50,397 bases of DNA from Clostridia bacterium (lineage in GTDB: Bacteria; Bacillota; Clostridia; Christensenellales; Borkfalkiaceae). Within the stretch, counting starts at the first letter, position 1. The number at the start of each line of letters is the position of its first letter. The notes under the pieces were generated by a model. That model was not told the origin of the DNA, ran no database searches, and was given only the letters and a program-made list of their open reading frames with translations. The stretch lies in the NCBI GenBank assembly GCA_017886575.1, contig JAGHJP010000001.1, forward strand, positions 1 to 50,397. Direction: 5' to 3'. Below are positions 25,221-34,081 of this stretch, piece after piece. Both the position numbers and the translations under genes were made by a program.

Positions 25221-26186
25221 TCACAAACTCTCCGTTTTCAGATCCATGTAGGCGCGCTGCGCGGGGGTGAGCGAAATTTCGAGAGCGGGCAGGTCCTTTT
25301 CGATCCCCTGCACGCGCGAGGTGCCCGCGACGGCAAACACGTTCATCTCCGACCCGAGCGCCCAGGCAAGGGCAAGTTGAGGCACGGTGTACCCCGTCTG
25401 CGCGGCGATATCCTCGGTGCGGCGGAGGCGCTCCATGTTCTCCGCCGACAAAAAGCCCCGCCTTGCCGCGCCGTCCATCGCCTTCTTCGCGCCGGCCGCG
25501 TCGCCGCTTTTGAATTTGCCCGAGAGCATGCCCCTGCCCAAAGGGGAATACGCCAGCACCGCCAGTCCCGTGCGGGCGTACCATGCCCGCGCCGCAGCCT
25601 GTTTTGCGCCCGTGAGCGAAAGGCAGCCCTTCCAGGGTTCGCGCACGGCTTCCGCCAGTCCGAAATGGGGCTGCGAAGCGCTGAACGGCTGCAATCCCCG
25701 CCGATAGGCGTATTCCTGCGCCGCCTCGATGCGTTCGTGCGTCCAGTTGGACGCGCCGTATGCCCCGATCTTACCCTCGGCGATGAGGGCGTTCATCCTC
25801 TCCACGATCTCCCCCGCGGGCACGGACGGGTCGTCGCGGTGGAGAAAATAGAGATCGATGAAATCTGTCTTTAACGCGGACATGGATGCCTGCAGATCGG
25901 CGCGGATGCACTTGTCGCGCAGGCGTTTGACGCCGAACATGCCGTCCAGCCCGCCCTTGGTGATGAGCACGATCTTATCGCGCACGCCCCGCCGTTCCAT
26001 CCAGCCGCCCAGGACGTTTTCGCTGCGCATGTAACAGCGCGCGGTGTCGAAGGCGGTGACGCCCGCGGCGAGTGCCGCGTCGAACAATGCGTCGCAGTCG
26101 CCGCCCCATTGGATGTACGGCACCGCCGTGCCGAAAACGAGCCGCGGTACGGACTTTCCGACGAAGGGAATGGTTGCGTATTGCAT
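25221..26186 (-). CDS. Aldo/keto reductase
   Basis: A 321-residue NADPH-dependent TIM-barrel oxidoreductase. The catalytic tetrad is Asp47, Tyr52 (FDTARCY), Lys77 (LITKGG) and His116 (YFLHRDD). The C-terminal cofactor segment VAGTSRVQGIEKDL is present. The internal segments AYGASNWTHERIEAA and LAVLAYSPLGRGMLSGKF place it with the AKR11/12-like bacterial reductases; the substrate is unknown. GGAGGAG precedes ATG 26186. It lies downstream of the two beta-helix lipoprotein genes, separated by a strong hairpin. Confidence 0.93.
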   Translation of the reverse strand: MQYATIPFVGKSVPRLVFGTAVPYIQWGGDCDALFDAALAAGVTAFDTARCYMRSENVLGGWMERRGVRDKIVLITKGGLDGMFGVKRLRDKCIRADLQASMSALKTDFIDLYFLHRDDPSVPAGEIVERMNALIAEGKIGAYGASNWTHERIEAAQEYAYRRGLQPFSASQPHFGLAEAVREPWKGCLSLTGAKQAAARAWYARTGLAVLAYSPLGRGMLSGKFKSGDAAGAKKAMDGAARRGFLSAENMERLRRTEDIAAQTGYTVPQLALAWALGSEMNVFAVAGTSRVQGIEKDLPALEISLTPAQRAYMDLKTESL

Positions 26187-26228
26187 ATCAAAAAACTCCT
26201 CCCGTAAAGCAAACTCCGGCGGAAGAGA

Positions 26229-26260
26229 GCCGCGCCGCCCGCACGGCGGCGCGGCTTTTC
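26229..26260. terminator. Hairpin terminator between beta-helix lipoprotein 2 and the aldo/keto reductase
   Basis: A perfect 11-bp stem GCCGCGCCGCC / GGCGGCGCGGC with a 5-nt loop. The plus-strand side ends in TTTT, while the minus-strand side has no clean T-run, so it may only partly terminate the minus-strand operon. Confidence 0.55.
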
Positions 26261-26266
26261 CCCGTT

Positions 26267-28315
26267 TTACATGGTAACTTCCCCCGCGATGAAAGAAGCC
26301 ATCTGCTTTTTCTGCACCTGATACGGCTTAAAGATCCCGTCGCCGTGGCCGTTGACGAAATGGGCGATGCCCGACCCGTCGGGTCCCGAGAAGAGGGCGA
26401 GGGCGATGTGATGCAGGCTGATGCCCCCGCTCGCGGGCGCCTCCACCGCGTGGTCGAGGACGTACACGCCCCCGCGCGAAACGAAATATACCCCAATGCC
26501 GTAGGCGGTGTGCTTCTGCACGCCGTCGGCGATCTTATAACTTGCGTAGCCGTTGTAGGACACGCCCTGCCACTCGCTCATCCAGGCGGACTGTTCGGGC
26601 ACCTCGTAGGGCGTTTCGGACTGATAGAAGGCGACGAAGCCGTTTTCGCCGTTCCAGACGGTCTGGTATTTGTGGAAATGCTCGACCATCAGCCCGTAGA
26701 CGGTGACGTTGTCGCCGTTGACGACGACGCCGTTTTCGGTCACGTTGCCGTTCGTCACCAAATTGCCATCCTCGTCGGTGTACTCGGAGTATTCCCAGCC
26801 CACGCCGTAACTGTGGTCCCCCCGCCACACCCAGAAATTGTCCCCCACCACGTCGTTTGCGTTGATGACGAGGGTCTGCCGCACATAGGTCGCGCATTGC
26901 CGCGCCCCGCCGATGCGGAAATAGACGTCGCTGCAAAAGATGGGATCCGCGGCGTGCGAAACGCCCGTCTTTTCGTCCCCTATGCGCAGGAGATTTTCCG
27001 AATGCGCGCCCGCGTCGAAGAGCAGCCCGCCGCGTTTGACGCCGCCTATATCCGAAACGTGCATGACCGCCGTGCCGTTTTCATCCGCGCAGCGAAGGGT
27101 CGCCAGCCCGCAGCCGAGCACCACCGTGCCCGCCTTTTTCACCTGCAGGGGTTCGGCGATGTCGTAAATGCCGGGGGTGAAGAAGAGATGCTTGCCCGCA
27201 TCAAGTGCGGCGTTCAGCGTTGCGGCGGTGTCGCGGTCGGCGCGCGCCACATAGAAATCGGAGAGCGGAATATACGTATAACCGTCGTTTGCCCCCTGCC
27301 AGGAAACGCCCGCAGCGTTTTTCCGTATATCGGGCACGGCGACGTAATAGCCGTCGTCAAAGATGAGGAAGGGCTTTTCGCGCACGACGGGGGTCTTTTC
27401 GACGGTCACCGTGTCCAGCCCGTTGATGCCCTTTGCGGGCACGGGGCTGCCCGCCGCCGAGCCGACGAAAGTGAGGTTGATGTCGCCGCCTTCCCACGCG
27501 CCCCAGGCGGAATTGCGGGTCAGCCACTGCTGCTGCACGTTCGCGTCGATCGTGCCCGCCACGGCGCTGTCGGCGATGAACCCGCCCGAACCCCAGGAAT
27601 TGCTGCTGCCCGCCGTGAGCTGCATATCGCCGTCCACCTGCATGCGGCGGAAGGAAGTCGCCTGCGAAGCGACCCAGTTGACGTCCCCCGTGACGCGCAT
27701 GTTTTCGGCGGCAAACCAGAAATTGCAGGTGCCGTTGCCGTTCGAAAGCTGCGCGGGCACGTCGAGAGAGGCGACCCGTACGTCCCCCGGCTGCGCCCCC
27801 AAGCCGCCGACGGTCATGTAATAGCGTATTTCGAGGGCGAGATCGCCGTAATCGCCCGCCTTGAAGAAGGCGGCATACCGCGCCTCGGAAAACTGCCCCG
27901 ACGCCTCGTAAGCGGCGGCAATGTCGGCTTCCACCGCCGCGGCGTCGTCCGTCGGGGCGAAAACGCGCATATTCTCGCCGAAGGTCTCCGTCTCCCAGGA
28001 GAGGCGTTCGGTGTGGACGACCTGCCCCTCCCTGACCGCCTCCGCGCGGAAATAACCGTATGCGTCCTCATGCGTATACGTCGGTTCTTTCTGCGTGCTC
28101 ACCAATTCATATTCCCCGTACCGGCTCGGGCTGTGGTATATCCTGTACTCCTCCGCGCCCTCGACCACGTCAAACGTCAGTTCGACGCCCGCCGCCGTCA
28201 ATTCCGCCTTCGCGTCCCACTCCGGTACTTCCTGCGGATCGCACGCCGCCAGCAAGGGCAGCGCCGCCGCAAACAGCAATATGACGCACAGGCCGATCGC
28301 CGTCATTCTTTTCAT
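26267..28315 (-). CDS. Secreted beta-helix lipoprotein, tandem copy 2
   Basis: A 682-residue lipoprotein. The signal peptide ends in a lipobox LAAC (Cys25). Residues about 38-110 form a fibronectin-III-like module (KAELTAAGVELTFDVVEGAEEYRIYHS... read in pieces). The rest (about 120-680) has short repeated strands and Gly/Asn turns of a right-handed beta-helix, with FYVARADRDTAATLNAAL and VVNGDNVTVYGLMVEHFHKY. The latter resembles Streptomyces proteins labelled coagulation-factor-5/8-type or adenylyl-cyclase-like, probably glycan-active. GGGAGGAAGG precedes ATG 28315. It is the downstream member of a tandem pair. Confidence 0.85.
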   Translation of the reverse strand: MKRMTAIGLCVILLFAAALPLLAACDPQEVPEWDAKAELTAAGVELTFDVVEGAEEYRIYHSPSRYGEYELVSTQKEPTYTHEDAYGYFRAEAVREGQVVHTERLSWETETFGENMRVFAPTDDAAAVEADIAAAYEASGQFSEARYAAFFKAGDYGDLALEIRYYMTVGGLGAQPGDVRVASLDVPAQLSNGNGTCNFWFAAENMRVTGDVNWVASQATSFRRMQVDGDMQLTAGSSNSWGSGGFIADSAVAGTIDANVQQQWLTRNSAWGAWEGGDINLTFVGSAAGSPVPAKGINGLDTVTVEKTPVVREKPFLIFDDGYYVAVPDIRKNAAGVSWQGANDGYTYIPLSDFYVARADRDTAATLNAALDAGKHLFFTPGIYDIAEPLQVKKAGTVVLGCGLATLRCADENGTAVMHVSDIGGVKRGGLLFDAGAHSENLLRIGDEKTGVSHAADPIFCSDVYFRIGGARQCATYVRQTLVINANDVVGDNFWVWRGDHSYGVGWEYSEYTDEDGNLVTNGNVTENGVVVNGDNVTVYGLMVEHFHKYQTVWNGENGFVAFYQSETPYEVPEQSAWMSEWQGVSYNGYASYKIADGVQKHTAYGIGVYFVSRGGVYVLDHAVEAPASGGISLHHIALALFSGPDGSGIAHFVNGHGDGIFKPYQVQKKQMASFIAGEVTM
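27978..28190 (-). repeat. Near-identical 5' segment of the beta-helix pair (copy 2)
   Basis: This 213-bp stretch matches 30107-30319 with only three mismatches, though the rest of the two genes has diverged to roughly half identity. Confidence 0.85.
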
Positions 28316-28407
28316 TTTTGCCTTCCTCCCGATATGATTTACATGTAATTTACGGCCGAAACAGCAGTTTCAGTCGCCTGCAAACGGTGCGCCGGAAGGC
28401 GCTGCCG

Positions 28408-30450
28408 TCAACCGCGGCCCGTTTCCTGTATCTGCCCGCCGTAATAAAATTCAACGGTGCGGTCGAATCGATCGGCATCCACCCTGCCGCCGGCGCCGTT
28501 GATGACGTTGTAGATCGCTCCGCCGCGGTGCCCCGAGAGCATGACGGTGAAGAGGTGTTCGAAATACACGCCGTCCGCCGCGGGCGCCTCGATGGCGTTG
28601 GCAAGATCGCACCCCGAAGAATAGCCGTACACCCCGACGCCGTAGGCGGTGTGCTTCTGCACGCCGTCGCTCACCTTATAACTCGCATAGCCGGGCGCCG
28701 CGCCGTCGTGCGAGGTCCAGTCCGCCTGCACGGGGTCGTAGGGCGTTTCGGACTGGTAGAAATAGACAGTGCCGTTTTCGCCGTTCCAAACGGCCTGGTA
28801 CTCGTGGAAATGCTCGACCATCAGCGCATAGGCGAGCACGTTGTCGCCGTTGACGACCAATCCGTTTTTGGTCACGTTGCCGTTCGTCACTTTGTTGCCT
28901 TCCTCGTCGGTAAATTCGGAATATGCCCAGCCCACGCCGTAACTGTGGTCGGCGCGCCAGATCCAGAAATGGTCGCAGACGACGTCGTTGGAGTTGATGA
29001 CCAGGCAGACGTCCGCGGAGGTATACCGCCGTGCCGCGCCGCCCACGCGGAAAAAGAGATCGCTCAGAAAAATCCGATCGCCCGCATGCGAGACGGACGT
29101 CTTTTCCGTCCCGACCTCCATCAGGGACTTCGAATGCGTCCCCGCGTCGAAGAGCAGCCCGCTTATGTTCACGCCTCCCACGTCCGAAACGCGCAGAAGC
29201 GTGTCCGTGTTGGCGTCCGAAACGGCAAGCGTGGCGAGCCCGATGCCCGTGACGACGGTACCCGCCTTTTCCACCCGCAGTGCCTCGTCCAGACGGTAGA
29301 CGCCGGGGGTGAAGAAGAGGTGCTTGCCCTCCTCGAGCGCGGCGTTCAGCGTTGCGGCGGTGTCGCGGTCGGCGCGCGCCACATAGAAATCGGAAAGCGG
29401 GATATACTCGCCACGGATCACGCCGCCGTCCCACGATACGCCCGCCGCGTTCTGCCGCAACGCGGGGATGAATACCGAATAGCCGATCCCCGCTTCGAAC
29501 ACGAGGAAGGGCTTTTCCGAAACGACGGGGCTCTCTTCGATGACCGTGCTTCTGCCGGAGGGCCAGGCGCCGCCGGGCGTCTGCCCCTCGCAGCCGACGA
29601 ACACGCGGCTCCAGCCGTCGTTGCGGTATTGCGCAAACTCGGAATTGCGGGTGAACCACTGCTGCTGGCTGCCCGAATCGATGGCGCCCGCGACCCGGCT
29701 GTCGGCAATATATCCGCCCGACGACCAGCCGCCGTCCGACAGGCTCATGCCGCCGAGGATGTTCATGCGGCGGAAGGAGGTGGCCTGCGAGACCGCCCAC
29801 TGCACGTCGCCGGTGACGGTGAAATTCTCCGCGCCCCGCCAAAAGTTGTGCGTGGCGTTGCCGTCGAACCACTGCGCGTTGACGTTGAAATAGCCGAGCG
29901 TGACGTCCTCGGGCGAAAGCCCCAGTCCCGCCGCCGTGGTGTAGTAGCCCATCTGCATGCGGACGTCCGCATACTGCCCCGGTTTGAAGAGAACGGCAAA
30001 GCGCTCGGAGGAGAACTGCCCGTCTTCCAGCGTTTCAAACTTTTCCGCGATGTCCGCGTTGACGGCTTCGCTATCATCCGTCGGGGCGTATATATATGTA
30101 TTCTCGCCGAAGGTCTCCGTCTCCCAGGAGAGGCGTTCGGTGTGGACGACCTGCCCCTCCCTGACCGCCTCCGCGCGGAAATAACCGTATGCGTCCTCAT
30201 GCGTATACGTCGGCTCTTTCTGCGTGCTCACCAATTCATATTCCCCGTACCGGCTCGGGCTGTGGTATATCCTGTACTCCTCCGCTCCCTCGACCGCGTC
30301 AAACGTCAGTTCGACGCCCTCCGCCGTCAGCTCCGCTTTCGCGTCCTCCGCGCGCACGTCCTCCTTGTCGTCGCATGCCGCCAGCATGGGCAGCGCCGCC
30401 GCAAACAGCAATATGACGCACAGGCCGACCGCCGTTCTCTTTCCTCGCAT
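28408..30450 (-). CDS. Secreted beta-helix lipoprotein, tandem copy 1
   Basis: A 680-residue paralog of the next gene, with the same order: lipoprotein signal (lipobox LAAC, Cys26), fibronectin-III-like module (about 39-111) and a long right-handed beta-helix. Shared helix segments are FYVARADRDTAATLNAAL, KHLFFTPGVY, DHSYGVGWAYSE and HFHEYQAVWNGENG. The substrate is unknown; a carbohydrate target is likely from fold and location. AGGGGGAAAAGGA precedes ATG 30450. It is upstream of copy 2 by 92 nt, so both are probably co-transcribed. CCATAAGT direct repeats lie near its promoter region. Confidence 0.85.
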   Translation of the reverse strand: MRGKRTAVGLCVILLFAAALPMLAACDDKEDVRAEDAKAELTAEGVELTFDAVEGAEEYRIYHSPSRYGEYELVSTQKEPTYTHEDAYGYFRAEAVREGQVVHTERLSWETETFGENTYIYAPTDDSEAVNADIAEKFETLEDGQFSSERFAVLFKPGQYADVRMQMGYYTTAAGLGLSPEDVTLGYFNVNAQWFDGNATHNFWRGAENFTVTGDVQWAVSQATSFRRMNILGGMSLSDGGWSSGGYIADSRVAGAIDSGSQQQWFTRNSEFAQYRNDGWSRVFVGCEGQTPGGAWPSGRSTVIEESPVVSEKPFLVFEAGIGYSVFIPALRQNAAGVSWDGGVIRGEYIPLSDFYVARADRDTAATLNAALEEGKHLFFTPGVYRLDEALRVEKAGTVVTGIGLATLAVSDANTDTLLRVSDVGGVNISGLLFDAGTHSKSLMEVGTEKTSVSHAGDRIFLSDLFFRVGGAARRYTSADVCLVINSNDVVCDHFWIWRADHSYGVGWAYSEFTDEEGNKVTNGNVTKNGLVVNGDNVLAYALMVEHFHEYQAVWNGENGTVYFYQSETPYDPVQADWTSHDGAAPGYASYKVSDGVQKHTAYGVGVYGYSSGCDLANAIEAPAADGVYFEHLFTVMLSGHRGGAIYNVINGAGGRVDADRFDRTVEFYYGGQIQETGRG
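30107..30319 (-). repeat. Near-identical 5' segment of the beta-helix pair (copy 1)
   Basis: Counterpart of 27978-28190, offset 2129 bp, with three mismatches in 213 bp. Confidence 0.85.
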
Positions 30451-30521
30451 TCCTTTTCCCCCTTTTCCGTTTTCCGAAAGGCTTTCTTCTCCCGCAAAAA
30501 ACGGGACAAAAATTTTTCAAT

Positions 30522-30547
30522 ATTTTACCATAAGTTTCGCCATAAGT
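30522..30547 (-). promoter_or_regulatory. Possible promoter/operator of the beta-helix operon
   Basis: On the minus strand two ACTTATGG repeats (30540-30547 and 30528-30535, 12 bp apart) end directly at TAAAAT (30522-30527). The repeats occupy the position expected for the -35 and spacer, suggesting regulator-dependent transcription. Confidence 0.35.
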
Positions 30548-30635
30548 CCATAGAGAAAGCGCAGACTTCTGTCGAAATATGTATATTTTTTTGCTATATC
30601 GCGGTTTTGTATATGCGTTTTCTCCTCAAACGAAA

Positions 30636-30669
30636 GAAACGCCGCGCCGAAAGATCCGCCCGGCGCGGC
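30636..30669 (-). terminator. Terminator after the aminotransferase
   Basis: Stem GCCGCGCC / GGCGCGGC with a 13-nt loop, followed on the minus strand by GTTTCTTTC. Confidence 0.6.
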
Positions 30670-30719
30670 AAATGCATTTTATATTATTTTCCCGGACATG
30701 CCCCCGGCGGACGGCGCGG

Positions 30720-31925
30720 TCATTGTTTCTTCCCCTTTCCGTATTCCGCCGCCAGTTTCTCAAAAGCGGGCAGAGCGCGGCGGATGGTCTCGGGCGCGAC
30801 GCAGTAAGCGATGCGCACATAGCCCGCCCGCCCGAAGTCGTCGCCGGGCACGAAGAGCAGTTCGTATTTCTTTGCCCGTTCGCAGAAGGCATAGGCGTCC
30901 TCTTCCAAGGACCTGACAAAGAGGTAGAACGCCCCGTCCGGACGGATGACGTCGTAGCCGTAAGAGGTCAGCGCCTCGTAAAAGAGGTCGCGGTTGGCCT
31001 TATACACCGACGTGTCGGACGTCTTGCCGATGCAGGCGGCGACCACGCGCTGCAAGAGAGAGGGCGCGCAGACATAGCCGAGCGACCTGCCCGCGCCGCA
31101 CACGGCGGCATAGACCGCCTGCCAGTCCGGCATTTCGGGGCTGACCGCGATATAGCCGATGCGCTCGCCCGGCAGGGAGAGCGATTTGGACCACGAATAG
31201 CAGACCAGCGTATTTTGATAATAGTTCATGATATAGGGCACGGTCACGCCCTCGTCGTAGACCAATTCGCGGTAGGGCTCGTCGGCGATGAGGTAGATGT
31301 CCCTGCCGTATTCCTTTTGTTTTTTGTCGAGCACCGCCGCGAGGCGGCGGATGACTTCCTCGCCGTACACCACGCCGCTGGGGTTGTTGGGAGAGTTGAT
31401 GACCACCGCGCGGGTCTTGGGAGAGATCGCCTCTTCCAGCGCGGTAAAATCGGGCAGCAGATCCTTGTCCGATGGCAGGACTTTCAGCGTGCAACCCGCC
31501 CCTTCGGCAAAGACCTTGTACTCGGTGAAGTAGGGCGCAAAGGTAACAATCTCCTCGCCCGGCACGGCGACGGCATGCATGGAGATGGTCAGCGAAGCCG
31601 CCGCGCCGCAGGTCATGTAGAGATTGTCGGCGGTGAGACGGGTGCCGAAGTTTTTATTGAGATAGTCGGCGACCGTCTTTCTGACGTTCGCGTCCCCCTG
31701 GGCGGAGGTGTAGCCGTGCAGCAGCACGGAGGGCGTTTCGCGCACGATGCGCTCGATGGCTTCGTTGACGCAGTCGGGCGCGGGCACCGAGGGATTGCCG
31801 ATGGAAAAGTCAAAGACGTTTTCCGCGCCGATCGCGGCGGAACGCGCCTTGGCATATTCGAAAATTTCGCGGATGACCGAGCGTTTTTCGCCCAGCTCCT
31901 TCATTTTTGCATTGACCGATTTCAT
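30720..31925 (-). CDS. Class I PLP-dependent aminotransferase (AspC-like)
   Basis: A 401-residue fold-type I aminotransferase. The PLP lysine is Lys247 in SWSKSLSLPGERIGY. Supporting motifs are the NSPNNPSG loop (178-185), DEPYRE (215-220) and GAAASL (108-113) for cofactor phosphate. It probably uses aspartate or an aromatic amino acid with 2-oxoglutarate. ATG 31925 is chosen as it begins the family N-terminus and follows AAGGAGA by about 11 nt; the open frame extends 18 codons more without a site. It is downstream of the KdgK-like gene. Confidence 0.93.
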   Translation of the reverse strand: MKSVNAKMKELGEKRSVIREIFEYAKARSAAIGAENVFDFSIGNPSVPAPDCVNEAIERIVRETPSVLLHGYTSAQGDANVRKTVADYLNKNFGTRLTADNLYMTCGAAASLTISMHAVAVPGEEIVTFAPYFTEYKVFAEGAGCTLKVLPSDKDLLPDFTALEEAISPKTRAVVINSPNNPSGVVYGEEVIRRLAAVLDKKQKEYGRDIYLIADEPYRELVYDEGVTVPYIMNYYQNTLVCYSWSKSLSLPGERIGYIAVSPEMPDWQAVYAAVCGAGRSLGYVCAPSLLQRVVAACIGKTSDTSVYKANRDLFYEALTSYGYDVIRPDGAFYLFVRSLEEDAYAFCERAKKYELLFVPGDDFGRAGYVRIAYCVAPETIRRALPAFEKLAAEYGKGKKQ

Positions 31926-32035
31926 TTTTATGTATATCTCCTTAATCCGATGATTATCCCGTTTTTTTATATTGCGCACAAAGCGGCTTTCCCCTCTCCC
32001 CCTCTTCGGCTCTCCGCGAAACGGGAGAAGGCACG

Positions 32036-32048
32036 GGGCATGCCCGCG
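32036..32048. repeat. GGGCATGCCC element after the sugar kinase gene
   Basis: GGGGCATGCCCGCG lies about 10 nt beyond the KdgK-like stop codon, one of the recurring elements of this type. Confidence 0.5.
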
Positions 32049-32058
32049 ATAAAGGCGT

Positions 32059-33099
32059 TCAACGCTTGACTTCGGCGTTGCCGTTGGAACTCATGAACGC
32101 CTCGATGTCGGCGCACGAGAGCGTGAACGCGTCGCCGTAGATGGTGTGTTTGAGCACCGAGGTGTTCAGCCCGTAGAGCACGGCGTACGCGGGATCTTGG
32201 TAATTTTTCAAAAGCCCGTGGATGACCCCCGAGGCGAAGGCGTCGCCCCCGCCGATGCGGTCGTAGATGTTGAAGCGGACGGGCGCGGTCGCGCCGGTAA
32301 GAAATTTTCCGTCCCGCAGGGTGAAATAGTTGCCCGCGAGGGAATTTTCGGTGGCGGAATAGACTACGCGGTCGGTGCAGAACACATATTGCAAGCCGTA
32401 CCGCTCGATCATCTTGCACAGCACGTCCCGCCGCCTCTGCGCGACGGACGAAAGGTCGGTGTCCCCGTCGAACGGGATCTCCAAAAGGGTGTTGGCGTCC
32501 CAGTCGTTGCCGAACACTACGTCGGCATACCGAATGAACTCCTTATAGACGGGACGCGCCTCTTCGACCGTCCAGAGCGTGGAACGGTAGTTGAAGTCGA
32601 AACTGACCGTGGCGCCCGCCGCTTTCGCCTCTCTGACGGCGCGGAGAGCGGCCTGCCGCACCTTCTCGCCGAGGGCGAGCGTGATGCCGCTGACGTGGAA
32701 CCAGGCCGCGCCCCTGAATATCTCTTTCCATTGAAAGTCGCCGATCTCCACCCGCGTGATGGCGGAATGACGGCGGTTGTAGATGACCTTGCTCGGCCTG
32801 CCGCCGAAGCCCGTTTCCAAAAAATAAATGCCGATGGTCGTGGAGCCGCGGGCGATGTATTTCGTATCCACGCCGTGCGCGCGCAGGTGCGCCACCGCGC
32901 TGTCCCCGAGCAGGTTGGGGGGCAATTTGGTCAGAAAACAGGTCTGATGCCCCATGTGCGAGAGCGCGATGGCGACGTTCGCCTCGCCCCCGCCGTAGTT
33001 GACCAGGAAAGAATGGGTCTGGTCGATGGTCGCATAGTCGGGCGTGGAGAGCCGCAGCATGATCTCGCCGAACGTGATGATTTTTTCCCGTGCTTCCAA
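32059..33099 (-). CDS. PfkB-family sugar kinase, 2-dehydro-3-deoxygluconokinase-like
   Basis: A 346-residue ribokinase-fold kinase. N-terminal FGEIMLRLSTPDYATI and the YGGGEANVAIALSHMG substrate loop are typical of KdgK, which phosphorylates 2-keto-3-deoxygluconate. The catalytic motif reads GGGDAFASG (usual form GAGDAF). The start is TTG 33099: AAGGAG stands 7 nt upstream, and earlier in-frame codons are not preceded by a site. Its own promoter is at 33144. KdgK activity is inferred from similarity; no KDPG aldolase gene is in the window. Confidence 0.88.
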   Translation of the reverse strand: MEAREKIITFGEIMLRLSTPDYATIDQTHSFLVNYGGGEANVAIALSHMGHQTCFLTKLPPNLLGDSAVAHLRAHGVDTKYIARGSTTIGIYFLETGFGGRPSKVIYNRRHSAITRVEIGDFQWKEIFRGAAWFHVSGITLALGEKVRQAALRAVREAKAAGATVSFDFNYRSTLWTVEEARPVYKEFIRYADVVFGNDWDANTLLEIPFDGDTDLSSVAQRRRDVLCKMIERYGLQYVFCTDRVVYSATENSLAGNYFTLRDGKFLTGATAPVRFNIYDRIGGGDAFASGVIHGLLKNYQDPAYAVLYGLNTSVLKHTIYGDAFTLSCADIEAFMSSNGNAEVKR

Positions 33100-33143
33100 A
33101 GTAGTCTCCTTTCCGCGGCAAAAAAGCCGCAAACCGTAACTCT

Positions 33144-33172
33144 ATTATACAGCAGAATGCGCCGCAGGTCAA
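33144..33172 (-). promoter_or_regulatory. Promoter of the sugar kinase gene
   Basis: TTGACC (33167-33172), 17-bp spacer, TATAAT (33144-33149) on the minus strand. Confidence 0.8.
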
Positions 33173-33184
33173 TCCCGTGAAAGA

Positions 33185-33210
33185 AAAAAGCGGAAAATAA
33201 ATTTCCGCCC
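33185..33210 (-). terminator. Terminator after the DUF308-like gene
   Basis: Stem GCGGAAA / TTTCCGC with a short loop and a minus-strand T6 tail, 31 nt past the stop. Confidence 0.8.
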
Positions 33211-33240
33211 CTTTCGTTTCTTGTTTTAACGCAGCCCCCG

Positions 33241-33924
33241 TCACTTCCCGCCATCCGTCCCCTCTTCCGCGGCGTCCCCCTTCCGTTTGCGGCGAAAAAA
33301 GGAAGGCTTTTTCTGCTTTCCGGACGAAGCCGCCTCCGCCCGCGCCCTTTCCCGCTCCGCCCTTTCGGCGCGAGCCAGGCAGACGGGCGTGAGAAAATTA
33401 AGCGCTCCGTCGAGAATGAGCAGCCCGCCCAGGAGCCCCACCATCAGGCGGGACGCCTCGACGTTATAAAATTTCAGCAGACAGAAGGCGCCGGCGTAAC
33501 AGAGGACGACGAGGACGACGAGCGCCCACCACAGAAGAGAACGGCAGGAACGCAGGCGGACGGCGGTCTGCAATTTGAAGGAGCCGTCGATGACGACGAG
33601 GAACGCGGCGGCGGCGACGATGTACTCGAGCGCGCTCTCGCGGCTGACGATGACCGACACGCCGCACAGGACGGCAAAGATACAGAGGAGCATGCGCAGA
33701 TAAAAGCGCACCCCGCGCCGTTTTGCCGCGAGCGCGACCGCGGCGTTGAACGCCGCCGCGAGCAGGGTGACGCCGCCGACGAGATAGCACATGACAGCGA
33801 TCGCCTGGGACGTGAACGCGATGAAACACAGCCCCGTCACGATGAAACTGACGGCAAACAGGAAGTAGCCGAAGGGAAATTTTTTCTTTTCCGTATGTAA
33901 GTCCGTATTGATCGTTCCGTTCAT
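33241..33924 (-). CDS. HdeD/DUF308-like multipass membrane protein
   Basis: A 227-residue protein with six closely spaced TM helices between about residues 18 and 185, arranged as three hairpins, as in the HdeD/DUF308 family. The C-terminus is a long basic cytoplasmic tail (RAERAERERARAEA, then KKPSFFRRKRK). Family members are linked to stress or acid tolerance in enterobacteria, but no function is established for Clostridia. ATG 33924 follows GGGAGG by 9 nt; the longer frame runs through the promoter. Confidence 0.75.
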   Translation of the reverse strand: MNGTINTDLHTEKKKFPFGYFLFAVSFIVTGLCFIAFTSQAIAVMCYLVGGVTLLAAAFNAAVALAAKRRGVRFYLRMLLCIFAVLCGVSVIVSRESALEYIVAAAAFLVVIDGSFKLQTAVRLRSCRSLLWWALVVLVVLCYAGAFCLLKFYNVEASRLMVGLLGGLLILDGALNFLTPVCLARAERAERERARAEAASSGKQKKPSFFRRKRKGDAAEEGTDGGK

Positions 33925-33978
33925 TCTTTCCGACCTCCCTTTCCGAAAAAACATGCCTGTCTTTTCAAAAGCCACCCG

Positions 33979-34007
33979 ATTATAGCACAACCGCGCCGTG
34001 TGGTCAA
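33979..34007 (-). promoter_or_regulatory. Promoter of the DUF308-like gene
   Basis: TTGACC (34002-34007), 17-bp spacer, TATAAT (33979-33984) on the minus strand. Confidence 0.8.
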
Positions 34008-34081
34008 GCAAAGAACGGAACTTTTTTTTCACCGCCCTCCTTCCTTGCGCGCCGGAAAGCACCGTCCGCTACCGAAAAACA

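Noticed and set aside
26072-30807. Two very long plus-strand frames opposite the beta-helix lipoproteins
   Set aside because: The minus-strand genes have signal peptides, ribosome sites and paralogy to each other; the plus frames only reflect codon bias.
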